This document shows, piece after piece, positions 24,229 through 35,852 of a DNA stretch of 64,000 nt (its first letter is position 1; every line of letters starts with the position of its first letter). The DNA lies in the NCBI GenBank assembly GCA_949361645.1, contig OX442415.1, positions 22,921,790-22,985,789 of the forward strand, written 5' to 3'. Source of the stretch: Spongilla lacustris. Lineage: Eukaryota > Porifera > Demospongiae > Spongillida > Spongillidae. Under the pieces are notes generated by a model. That model was not told where the DNA came from and did no database searches. It saw nothing but the letters and a program-made list of their open reading frames with translations. The position numbers and the translations under genes were made by a program.

Positions 24229-24413
24229 TGTCATGGTCATGGCACTTATCAGGATCCAGAACATTCCTGTCTATTATTTAACACCCTCTACCACGTGTTC
24301 ATGTCATTCATTTTTGTTCTGCCTGTTTTTAGCTAGCGTTAGGTTTTGTGTAGTTGAGCGACTTGTGCCTGTATTGCCATTGATTTCAATCCTAAGTGCT
24401 GAGAAACACGACA
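24229..24413 (+). repeat. 3' LTR of the Gypsy element
   Basis: 185 bp, same termini and, by eye, the same sequence as 19744-19928. Followed by GAAAT. Preceded by a short polypurine tract. Confidence 0.95.
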
Positions 24414-25022
24414 GAAATACTACAGGACAGCGTAAGCAGCTGCGTATATTGGGTCTGGGAACGAGACTGCTATGGAAGTGACCTTGGCTACCCATTGATG
24501 ATCGACGATTAGGATATACATATACATAACAGGACGCAGTGGAAGGTCCAGCTGGGAGTATCCGCCGTCCTTAATTAACACACCTCCACGAGAACTTCTA
24601 GTATGGTATCAAAAACATGCCAGTCGTGCTGGTAAACGTCAGAGCGATGATATATATATATATATATAGGGACGGAATCGCCCGTGCATCTTAACCGCTA
24701 AACGAGCTGGGTACTCTCGTAGTGACACCCATATTATACGGCTATATATCATTATGTGGTAGCTACTCCACAGCAGCCGCTCTATCAGCTCGACCTTCGC
24801 GTTTTGGGGGTTTCAAGCCTACATGTATATAGTAATACTAGATTACTTCCAACATGCGTCCCTCGTTCACAGTCCAATCGAAGTTCGATGGCTAGCAAGA
24901 CTAGCGTATACCAAGAATTATTGATAGCGATTGAGTGTAGAGCTATTATATCCACAATACTAATCAGACGGGTACAAATATAGGCTTGATACCCAACCCT
25001 CCGTCAAAAGGCTAGCCATGCC
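24414..25022. other. Intergenic between transposons
   Basis: Nothing coding recognised. TCTGGGAACGAGAC at about 24449-24462 matches one end of the short hairpin MITE family found at 25023 and 47768, so a fragment of that family may lie here. A TA dinucleotide run is at about 24650-24668. Confidence 0.4.
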
Positions 25023-25108
25023 TAGTCTCGTTCCCAGACCCTATTTATTGAGAAACAAGGTAAATGTTTACCTTGTTTCTCAATAAATAGGGTCCGGGAA
25101 CGAGACTA
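25023..25108. mobile_element. Tiny hairpin MITE (86 bp)
   Basis: A near-perfect palindrome, TAGTCTCGTTCCC... paired with ...CCGGGAACGAGACTA, with arms of about 42 bp and almost no loop. Flanks AGCCATGCC and AGCTATGAC match at 7 of 9 positions, a likely decayed 9-bp target duplication. Such a duplication length is typical of Mutator-like elements. A 34-35-kb relative and a third copy at 47768 share the CTCGTxCCCAGxCC end motif. Confidence 0.7.
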
Positions 25109-25750
25109 AGCTATGACAAATGGATCAAAATGGTTAAATAACATATCACGTGACCTCCAGACTGTATTCAGTGGCAGGGGCACGAGGACAACTAAGTTGC
25201 GCATGCGTATGCTTAGATCACTAAAATCGACGATAGCTTTTGTTTAGTTCGGAAGGATTTCATGTAACAGCGATGGCTATTCCTAACTTTCCTGCCATGC
25301 AGACATACAATTAACGTATTACAAGACAAAAATAATAATATATTTTAATAAATTAATTAGCTGTTTTAATAACGTGATAAATCTCTAAAGTACCTAGTGA
25401 GTTTAATGGTGCAATCAGATTTTTAAAATCACAATTGTAAGCCGAGTTATGCATTGATGTCCACAATTTCTTGACATGTCATTTTTTTTAATCTCTAGGA
25501 CCTTTCTTGATCACACAAATAATTCGGTAGAACGAAGCATCTTTAATCAGCGTTGGTGGTTACGAAGTAACTTTCGAAAACGTACTACGTAAATTTACAC
25601 ATTTACTGGATTTACGGACTTACGTGCATAGCTTGCTAGTCATGCATGTGCTTCGCGATTCGCGATAAATGTCGGCTTTAGCGCGCGATATAGGATTAAA
25701 CGTTAGAGCGATACACGATTGAACGATTAAGCACCAAAAAACTGTATTAG

Positions 25751-27094
25751 TTAGTCCAGAAAGCGTCGTGGCCTCTGAAGCCGCCTGCCATGTAGTCCAT
25801 AACGGACACGGGCATCCTGATCTTGCTGTTCTTGCTCTATTTCTTCCTCTAGTGTGATGCGTTCTGTTACCTCAGTCAGTGGCGGATCCAGGAGGGGGGG
25901 GGGGGTTGGGGGGGTTGCAACCCCCCCTTTCAGACCCACAATGAATAATATTAACATAAATTCCAACAAAAGAGAAAGATTCCTAAAGGCGCCTCCACAT
26001 TAGCAAGGCAAAAAGGCTCGACGCGACCGGCATTGCACATTAATTGTTATTAAAAATCACATGTACAGTTATTAACCATAGGGCATTCTTACGTAAGCGC
26101 ATGGTGCTTACTTGGGTAGGCAAGGGACGCCTGCGGTATTGTCTTTATAACTGTATTCTGTATGTAAAATAGCAAGCAACATAGCTTCTGTACTGATGCT
26201 AAACAAAAAGTAACGGCGATTCTAATAGATGGCTTCTGAAGTTCAGCGTGCCCGTGCCTCGTGTTACGTGTAACGGACCCGCGATTTTGTCTTGTCTTGA
26301 ACGCAAGCTTTCTTGGCATTTACAGTCAGGTTTTATAGTCTACTCTACGTGATTTAAAACGATAGCTATAGCGATTGCTTGTTCTGTGATAGCGGAGTCG
26401 ATTTCCTTTCGCTCGCTCGTCTCTATGTAATATGAATCATAATGCAACCATGCATGAGGCGATGTCTTCTCCAATACGGCAATATACTACAATATCACAC
26501 TGCACACTAAAGGAAAATACATAAAAACTCATACTCAAGTATGTTCTTACTTTTTTTAAAAGTAAGCAATCATTCTATATGATTAAACATACATGAAAAA
26601 TGATCCTATGAGAGATCGAGACACCGTATACATGTAAATGGTCATTGAGAGCGCTTGCTAGATATCGCCGAAGTAGCTAGTTAATTAATGAGAAGGATCA
26701 AAACATATGCAACATCTTTTGGCTTTGATTTCCATGCATGCGTGCACTATGAACATGCATCACAGAAAACTGTTTCAAGCATAAGATTGTAGTGCATAAA
26801 TCCAGCGATTCTTATAGCCGTAAATGGGATTCATAAAAATATATGTACAATTTGCACACAGTTTTATGTAGTGTTTTGAGCATGATATAATAAAAAGCGT
26901 TGGCTTCTGGGGCTCCGCCCCAGACCCCGCTGGGGGAGCTTACAGCGCTCCCCCAGACCCCCTGGCTGGGTGGGCGGGGTAACCCCTACCGCACCCTCCC
27001 CTTCATTATTAGTCATTAACAACCCCCCCTTTTCTGAAATCCTGGATCCGCCCCTGGCCTCTTCTACACATTCATGTTCAACCTCTGCACTCAT
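25751..27094 (-). pseudogene. Short ORF split by a nested transposon
   Basis: The minus strand opens with MSAEVEHECVEE at 27094-27059 and resumes after the nested element with VTERITLEEEIEQEQQ and RYGLHGRRLQRPRRFLD, then a stop at 25751-25753. The acidic-then-arginine-rich character resembles the N-termini of transposon-encoded proteins, but I do not recognise a family. The two pieces belong together because the interruption coincides exactly with the ends of the nested hAT-like element. Confidence 0.45.
25877..27056. mobile_element. Nested hAT-like non-autonomous element
   Basis: Ends are CAGTGGCGGATCCAGGA (25877 onwards) and its near complement ending at 27056 (CAGGGGCGGATCCAGGA when inverted). 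This is the hAT-type CAG...CTG terminus shared with the element at 42515-46274. Flanking octamers ACCTCAGT and GCCTCTTC share CCTC, suggesting a worn 8-bp duplication. The interior has the G/C-rich GGGGGAGCTTACAGCGCTCC block also seen at about 36246 and, inverted, near 42600. Confidence 0.7.
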
Positions 27095-27228
27095 CTACAG
27101 ACATATTTTTAAATCCTCACGTGACTCGTGACGCAATCAGTTACGCACCGCTTTGATGGATATACGATCGAGATTTACTTAAATTTTTGATTTCCGTAAA
27201 TTTCGTAACTACGTAACCACCAACGCTG

Positions 27229-28527
27229 AGTTCACACGTCGTGGTGTATGGGAATGTGCGTACTATGAGCTTGTATTAAAAAAAAATCGTAACAGACTTA
27301 TACCAATCTATGCTTATACACAGCTAGCCATAAAACCCCAACTAACGACCACTTCCGGCGAAACTCGGATTGCTTGTAACTAATGACATTCATTGCTGGG
27401 TTTCCAATCCATGTATCAAATATCTATGGTAGGGGTCACTACCAGGAGGCCGAAGTAAATGATCAATACTACGCGCGCTGGTCACCATGGACATAATCAA
27501 ACTTTCTCACCTCAATCCAAAAATATCACGCTTTGCCAGCCCCTGTGCGTTGGATACAAACAAGTGGAACTTTATGGGTGAAAAAAATCGTTAACAAATG
27601 AGTTACGGCATGGATTATTCACACACCTTCTTTCCGCACCTCTTCATAAATTAACTTGGTGATGTTATTGGTAAGTAGTGGTACTTATAGTATGCAAGAA
27701 CCGGAAATTAGTCCATCCAAGAGTGACGTAATTAAACAGGAAACACGTCATGTACGTCCCTGACGCCATCCTCGGTAATACCTTCTTCCCAAGTTATCAG
27801 GTATCCGTGTTTTACCTATTGGCTCATGACTGATTGGATGTTTGTTTAGACATGGCATACATCAGTACGGTAAAGGCAGCCGCTATAGTCAGACCTAATT
27901 TCATTTGTATTGTATTCAGTTTGATATCAAGTTATTAGCATGTAATATTAATAATGGCTGAGAACCAATATGCGGTGATAAACCTAAAGCATGCTGCAGA
28001 AGCTATCCTCACGTTATACGAGTGTTTCCATTTTTATCCTCGCGTGTTATATACTCTTGTATATACGCATGTGATATACACCAAAATTACACCCGTGTGC
28101 CACCGATGTATGCAGCACGTGTATGCAAACAATATGCACGCGTTTAACATAGCTGTAAAACTTCTTTCTGGCACTGTGTTTTGAGCTTTTTAAGTCACAA
28201 AACATGTTATTATTTGCTGTAATAATATTATCCGGCATTATTATTATGTATAATGAACTATTCTCATTTGCAGCTACATGGCATCACAATCAGTACATGT
28301 ACATGTAACCCAAATGACATTCATAGTTATTGGATCGTTTTGCGGGTAATGTTTTGATCGAAGCTTCAAAACCGATAGTCAGCCATCTTGTGGTCATTTT
28401 ATAAATGTAAGGTGAAGGCATGCCTGGTTGTAGTGATAAACATGCATAGATATGTGAGGTTAGTTTTGGCCATACCTTTTCATAAGAAACTAAAGTGGTT
28501 CTCGACAAGTGTTCAAATGTCCCACCT
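27229..28527. other. Intergenic, no confident feature
   Basis: AT-rich. A 76-codon frame at 27954-28184 on the + strand begins MAENQYAVINLKHAAEAIL but has no recognisable domain, so it is not called. Confidence 0.4.
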
Positions 28528-29129
28528 GTACGGTGGCCCGGTAGGTTGCGGCTGTCATGACGTGCACATACGCGATTTGCGGACGTGCACACATGCACAT
28601 CTGGGATTTGCGGACTTGCACATACTCGATTTGCGGACGTGCACACATGCACATCTGGGATTTGCGGACTTGCACATACGCGATTTGCGGACGTGCACAC
28701 ATGCACATCTGGGATTTGCGGACTTGCACATACGCAATTTGCGGACGTGCACATATGCATATCTGGGATTTGCGGACTTGCACATACGCGAATTGCGGAA
28801 GTGCAATTGTTTCCACGTGGTTGCCACGTGGTTACAACGTGTTCGCCACGTGGTTGCCACGTGGCAACCACGTGGAAACAATTGCACTTCCGCAAATCGC
28901 GTATGTGCAAGTCCGCAAATCGCGTATGTGCAAGTCCGCAAATCCCAGATGTGCATGTGTGCAAGTCCGCAAATCGCGTATGTGCAAGTCCGCAAATCCC
29001 AGATGTGCATGTGTGCAAGTCCGCAAATCGCGTATGTGCAAGTCCGCAAATCCCAGATGTGCATGTGTGCACGTCCGCAAATCGCGTATGTGCACGTCAT
29101 GACAGCCGCGACCTACCAGGCCACCGTAC
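28528..29129. repeat. 602-bp palindrome with internal 54-bp repeats (foldback element)
   Basis: The left arm starts GTACGGTGGCC and the right arm ends GGCCACCGTAC. The arms run about 280 bp each. Within each arm a 54-bp unit recurs (starts at 28573, 28627, 28681 and 28735 on the left) combining TTTGCGGACGTGCACACATG and GGATTTGCGGACTTGCACAT blocks. Near the centre are several CCACGTGG palindromes. ACCT flanks both ends, a possible 4-bp target duplication. Long open frames on both strands are products of the repeat. Confidence 0.9.
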
Positions 29130-29270
29130 ACCTGTGAACGAATCGAAGCACCGGCATCCCAGTGGGAGGGGCCAGTGTTCTCCGTCAGAACCTCCCATCT
29201 TGGATTTGATAATGATGGAGAGGTAGCTGAGTACATGTCCAAGATTGTCAGCATGCACCTATACATGTAT

Positions 29271-29373
29271 ACGCACCGAATCAACTTCGAAACAACCCTC
29301 ATCGAAGTGATTGATGTATACCTCAGTACGCGCCGAATCAACTTTGAAACAGCCCTCATCGAAGTAATTGATC
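29271..29373. repeat. 57-bp imperfect tandem duplication
   Basis: ACGCACCGAATCAACTTCGA at 29271 is followed 57 bp later by ACGCGCCGAATCAACTTTGA, with similar continuations (CCCTCATCGAAGT). Confidence 0.7.
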
Positions 29374-29901
29374 GGTCGACTCATAGATTAATAACCTTAC
29401 GATACCGTATATCGTAAGGTCTTCAATCTATGGTCGCCTTCCACTGCGCACGAGTTCGCTGAACTTATTTCTCATTTTCGCCTGGGAGTCGCATCGCTTG
29501 GAACAAGCTCGTACGTATACGATCGCTATGGGTGTTTCAACTTTGAACTACCAGCAGCTACGCACCTATTGACCATTGCATCCGTTCCTTTTCTGACGTC
29601 ACGATTAACAGCGCCTGATTTTAACCGCGCCAGAGGAATGCAATTAAGGTGCAATTAAAGCAATGAAATGATTTCGATTTTTGCAGAAACGCAAAAAGCA
29701 AATTATATCCTTAACATCACGTAAGCCAAGCTTGAGTCATTTTTTTAAAACCTTTTTCCCCGTGGCAGCCTCCCTTTAATTTTACAAAATTGAAAAAAAC
29801 AATACGATAATGTATTCTAACACACAACATGCAGCATGCATTATGCTCATAACTCAATGTTATACATGTACAATGTCTATGTTTTACGTGTGAAGTACTA
29901 T
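29374..29901. other. Intergenic and VWA copy-2 3' flank
   Basis: Contains an ACGATA/TATCGT hairpin at about 29399-29417 and the probable 3' UTR of VWA copy 2 (minus strand). Nothing else recognised. Confidence 0.4.
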
Positions 29902-32900
29902 CTACTTCTTAGAAGCTGCCCTGTAGGCTGCTCTTGAAGCATTCTGGTAGTACGTCTGCTCATCAACAAAGTTTGATCTTTGGGACATGTGTGTTTGCAT
30001 TCTGCAATCAAATGACAAGTTAGTTGATGATCTGATACTGGAAAATGTGCACTGCACAGCAAAGTACTTGTATATTACACTTACTTGCTGCTAATATGCT
30101 GTTGTCCATGAGAACGGTACTCATGCTGTGACCTTAGTGATCCCAAAGATGTCCTAAGGTCAGCCACTAGGGCCTACAGAGAGGCACATCATAATATTAA
30201 GAAGAATTTTGTAAAGGCATACTTTAGAGAAATCGGATTGAGATGAAACAGACTGCTCTATTTTTACAATGGTTTCAGTTAGAAGTGACTTTGCTCCCTC
30301 AAAGTTTCCTGTGTGTAATAAAGTTGCAATGTTAAAAACGAGAAAGGTTTATTCCATGCATGCATAGTGTGTTGTAAAAATGGTAACATTTTATGATTTG
30401 TAACAATGATTTCTGTACAAATGACATCAATAAGAAGCTATTCATTATTAAGGAAAACCCAATACCATGCATCGAGTTATAGGATTTGTGTCGTATCATA
30501 AATGTCATAAAAAACGCGACCCGTGTGTAAGTCGCGTACAGAGAAACGGATAGCGTAGCTCTTTATTGCTATCGAACCAGAAAAAGAAAGACCGTCATTT
30601 TCATGTTTTTTTAGAGTCGCCAGACCGTTTACTTTAAGAGAACAAAAACAGCTTGTACTGTTCTCGTACCCTAACCGTTTTTTCTCCACAGTCGTCTTTA
30701 TGGGTGAGTATAACTCGAGTTAGGAACGGTTTTAATGAGCGCCAATTATACCAGCAGCCGTAGAATTTCCTGAAAAAACATCTTCAGGTATCAGATATAT
30801 AAATAAAGCATGTAACCGGTTTGCAAGCCACGATTGTCTGCCTTAATCGATTAAAGAGGTGAGCTAAGCGACGACAGGAATGCCAACAGGGATACTCATT
30901 CCGAGTTTGGTACAATCTCTGGTACAATGCATGCGGATCCGGGCGTCTGCTTGTGACGCTAGCATGCAAATGTTGAATCCAACCGAGCTGTGATCAAGAC
31001 AGTGCATTAGTAAAGCTTGGCACGTAAGTTTCGATCTAGAACAGCTGCACATGTGACATAACTGTAAACATTGTGTTGCTACAGTGTAGGCAATAAAGTT
31101 GAATCAACATATGTACGGACATGTATACTACTGAGTAGTCAGTCGGTCGGGCCCTACTACCGCGTTTGGTCAGGTAGTAGGGCCCACCACAATGAATGAA
31201 CAAGATGTAAAAAACATTCTCTTTGAGAAAGTTGGTGGTATATAGGATTTGAAGGCAATGATGGTATATAGGATTTGAAGGCAATGGTGGTGTAAAAAGG
31301 AAGGGAACAAGGGATCAATGATGATACAAAAAATTTGAATAGTCCTATATTTAGCACTTTTGTACCACATTTCCCGTTGCTAAATATAGGACTATTCAAA
31401 AAATTTGTATCATCATTGATCCCTTGTTCTCTTCCTTTTTACGCCAATTTTGCCTTCAAATCCTATATACCACCAACTTTCTCAGAGAGAATGTTTTTTA
31501 TATCTTGTACATATAGGTGCAATGAGCTGAAAACACATACCACTGTCTGCCAGGACCTTGGCTTGTATTAAGGCAGCTGCAGCTGTAATTCGATTTCTCT
31601 GCTGGTCCAAGTTAGCATCAGGAGCTCCAGGATCAGCATCTTTTAATATAAATATGCACATGTCTAAATTTCATCAATCACTGTGCCTCCATACCTACCT
31701 GTTCTACTCACCACCAAGTCACATGAAATAGTCTGCATGCTAGAGCTGATGACATTGAAGTAAGACAGAGTGGCCTTAAGGGCACACTCTGTTTCTGAGG
31801 CAGCCAGAGCTGGAAGGACCAAGCTCATCACAATGTCTCTTCCTTCTTCAGACTGAATATCTCCCAAGGCTATGTCACAGCTATATGTTTAGATAGGCCA
31901 TTTAACATACACAATCAATAGAAAACATTGAAGACAGTACTTATTATATTCTGTGAAATGTGATGCATTTTCAGATCGGTTGCATGTACAATGATTTAGA
32001 ACTATATGTGAACCAGCATGGAGAGAAATACAGTAGCTAACAGTTTTATCAACATCACGACCATGTGAAAATTAGATTGAAACTTTTAGCAATATCATTA
32101 ACATTTACTTCTCAGTGCACACAATATTATGAGTAGCACACAAATTCATACCTTTTGTTTGGTGTGGTCCAGTTGACTGTGCGGTTGGAATGCACTTCAT
32201 TCAACAGGTTGTCTCCTTGTATCTCCAGCTTGAGGGAAAGGTTTTGTCCCACCACACTTAGTAGTCCACCAAGGCAGTCCGCAAAGGATTCTGGAATCTG
32301 ATTAGCACAATATAGATGCGTTTTATACATGATAATATACAAGTAGTTGCAGGTGAAGTTTCATGACCATGCACCATGATCTAACACATTAAAAACAAGC
32401 ATTCTTCGTGTTTTTTTTTTTCTATACATCTAGATCTACTGACTTATATTATGCTTTAAAGATTATCCGCATTGCTGCGTTCAAGTGCAGCTTTTGAAGC
32501 TAAGCTGTATGCAAAAATGTTATATTTACCACAATTTTTGCTCAGGCAGTTAAAATGCCAATGGAGAGAAAATGTTAGACAATTCATGGAATTCATGTGC
32601 CATACAAAAATCCTGGTAGTAATTCATTCACATATGTAGAATAGGGGACATGCCTTTCATTACAATACCATACAGTAATTGGGTTGATCATGAAGTAACA
32701 CACTAATTATAAATATATTAATCTTCTGCTAATTTGAAATATCAATATGTATCAGTATATGAAAACTCCAAACTCTAACCTACCTTCTCGTTAGTGTCTA
32801 TGAAGTAGTAGACACCTCCTCCTTGTGTGGAGATTGCAGCCAACCCGCTGGCATCATGGTCAGCACCAAATCCAAATGTGTACACTGTGCCATCAAAATT

Positions 32901-35820
32901 CTGTTCAATTAATGTACGTACCATTGAATACAGTTTCTCAGATGTGCATAATGAGTTTCAATTAAGTGCACGGAATGCCAAACAGGACATACCTTTTGAG
33001 CAATTTTCTCGCCTTGAGGATTCTGAATTCGCATCATTTCTGCTAGAATTCCGTCCTTAGTTGTGACACCTTGATTAGCCAGACCATCAGTCAGCAGTAA
33101 CACAGACTGGACCTTTGCCTTATCTGGGCCACTGTTATAAGCAACTTCCTCCATTCCTAAAAATGTGTCATATATTGAAGATTTACAGTTTTGGGCAGTA
33201 TAGCTTTTTACTAATTATATCAAGAATATTACCGATATACACAAAAGGATTAAATACACTAGCTTGTCCATACGAGATGAATCCCAATATTGAGGTTACA
33301 TTCGCTGTCTATATAATAACGATAATATCCATGGTAATAGATACATATAGCCAAGTAGATAGTGCACTTTCGTGTTTTTAAACAATGGATTTAGATTTTT
33401 AAATGTTAGCAGGCAATCTAGTAGACGAATGCTATGACATAGAATGCCTTAAATGTAACGTACACGCTGAAACGATGGAGGAGTTGCATGACGTCACGTG
33501 TGCCTTGTATTGTTTAGTTACGTGTTACGAGTTGCATCAGAAATGAAAGATTGCCGATCTGATAAGGCTGGCGCAATAAAGTATCGGAGACTTATAATTA
33601 CATGCATGTCGTGGAATAAAGTGCGCATAATCAGATCCAACCCCATATTGATGTTTATACATGTGTGTGTATACATTAATGCATTTTAGAACTGAAACAA
33701 TCACATTCATGCTGGCAACACCACATTCTCATGCCAAATGTGTTCTGATTACTTCAAAAAATTGTCAACTTACGTTACAAGGATTACAATTATGTCAGTA
33801 ATACATGAGCCAGAGTTGAGTGTTTCAGTCTAATACACCTGGAATGATGTGCCAGCCCTGTTAACGTTATCGCAGCTACAACAACTTCCTTTTTGAGGTA
33901 TTTCTTTACGTTTAACTACGTCCGTCGCAGGCTTGTAAGTTTTTGAAACTAAAACAATCAGAACAGATTTGGTATGGGAATGTGAGACCCTCCGCAAAGC
34001 GCGAGGGTGCATGTGGCTACGTCAGACTGACATAGACAAGCCCATGGCTATAGCCTACAAGGCTACATTGTTCAAATTGCATTTTGTTCTATTGAACCTG
34101 GAGATCTAATTACGGGAATAAAGATGCCCATGCCCATATAGAAGTGTAGACTAGCTACTGCCGTAAATGAGTCTGGGAACGCGATTACTAAAAGTGGCAG
34201 CTATATTGGCGCTTTACTTTTTAAAAATAACTACCCAACGTACACTGAGATAAACTCCAAACGTACAAACTGAATGAACACGTGTACGTGTCTACCAATA
34301 CGTCTAAATGACGTCGAGAGCCAATGAACCATACTCTATTTTTAAAAGGATTCCATATACATTGTATATGTTACTTATTGCGCGGCAATTCCCAAATCGC
34401 AGCAAGAAAAAATCGTGAACTTGTAGGTCGAGCAACCATTGCACGTCATATGACAGATGATATGTATGTTGCTATTTTAATATGTGCCTATCATGCACCC
34501 CCCCCCCCCCCCCCTCCTACCCCCCGGCCTTTATTAAAGCCAACTGCCCCTGGTTGGAGGATAATAACCGGTCAAATGTCGTTTAATGAAAGGTCAAATG
34601 CTAGACTATGTCAAATGTGTGGCCCAGTAATGATATTCACACATCAAATCCCCGATTTCGCCACGTGAGCGTATGACACCGCTCCCGTCCAGTTCTCTCT
34701 CGCGTGATGCATGTATACTCATAGTAACATATAGTGTTATAAAACGCACGTGACGTCAGGTGTAGCTCCTCTGTAAGCCATATGACAACTGAAAACAAAC
34801 CTTTCAGTAGCCCTCCACACAGGTTAGTGGAAGATCCTTCTCTCATTGCCTCAATAGTAGTTGTAGCTATAGTCTTGTTGTCTGGTGTCATTTTGATCAG
34901 TCCAAACTTAAGGTACACATTAGAGTCATAGGTCACCAATGAAAATCGGTCACATTCTTTCACTGTGGAATAATTAAACACACCAGTATTATTTTCTTTC
35001 ACAACTGTTTGCAATTTTCTTGTTGTAATTACCCAGGTAAAACCTACAAAAATAAGTTCTTATTCAGAGTCAGTCCCTGGGGGGGCAGGGGGCCCCCCCC
35101 CCCCCCCCCCCCCCCTTTGGAACTGAATGGCGCCCCCCATCACCCCGTAGTCACATTCGGGCGCCTCCTGCCCTATCCTGCCCCCTCCCCCCCCCCCCCC
35201 CCCCCCCCCTTCGGGACTCAATGGCGCCCCCCCCCCCCCCACCTTATTCAACCTACATGACTGTATAGAACGTACTTGCGATGGCATCGAAGCGAAGATT
35301 GCGAATTGCCGCGCGAAGTACAGGGGCAACAACTGGCTACAGTACTATTGTTACGTCTACCGTAGTAGTGCGATCTCGCGATCTATGCACAACCAGCTAA
35401 ATTGATGGTCATTAAATGTTATTGTATTATGAATATCTTGCGTACGGATACGAAACAGTGCCTAGCCTCGTCCCCAGGCCCTGTTTTATTGATGTTACGG
35501 GGGGCCTGGTAGACACTGCCAGGGTCCTAGCGCGCATGCGCTAGTTTGTCCCAGAATACCTGGGGTAACCGTAATTTCCTTTTGGAAACCATTCCGTATA
35601 CTCGTCTGATTTCGCGATGGCGTATTCTATTGGGTTCCTAGAAGTAGTGGCTTATTCTTTATCGTGTCTTAACGAGCGAAATCAGACGAGCAGAATACGC
35701 CATCGCGAAATCAGACGAGTATACGGAATGGTTTCCAAAAGGAAACTACGGTTACCCCAGGTATTCTGGGACAAAATAGCGCATGCGCTAGGACCCTGGC
35801 AGTGTCTACCAGGCCCTGTT

Positions 35821-35852
<32 letters not shown>

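Larger units (their letters stand above)
19744..24413 (+). mobile_element. Complete Gypsy-type LTR retrotransposon with target duplication
   Basis: The element is bounded by two 185-bp LTRs that begin TGTCATGG and end CACGACA and appear identical by eye. The 5-bp sequence GAAAT occurs immediately before (19739-19743) and after (24414-24418). A purine-rich tract AGGGAGG precedes the 3' LTR, as expected for plus-strand priming. One uninterrupted gag-pol frame fills the interior. Apparently identical LTRs and an intact duplication indicate a recent insertion. The reverse transcriptase and integrase motifs are altered (see the coding entry). Confidence 0.95.
25548..27228. mobile_element. TIR DNA transposon, 1.7 kb, itself interrupted by another element
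   Basis: The left end CAGCGTTGGTGGTTACG (25548 onwards) is repeated in inverse at the right end (CGTAACCACCAACGCTG, to 27228). Family is not established: no clean target duplication is visible. The interior holds a short coding remnant on the minus strand (27094 and 25751-25869) that is split by the nested element at 25877-27056. Confidence 0.65.

Noticed and set aside
27954..28184. 76-residue frame MAENQYAVINLKHAAEAIL
   Set aside because: No domain, low complexity of codons and no splice or context support.
28555..29226. Overlapping 180-260-residue frames on both strands
   Set aside because: They arise from the palindrome of 54-bp units (54 is divisible by three), so frames mirror each other on both strands.
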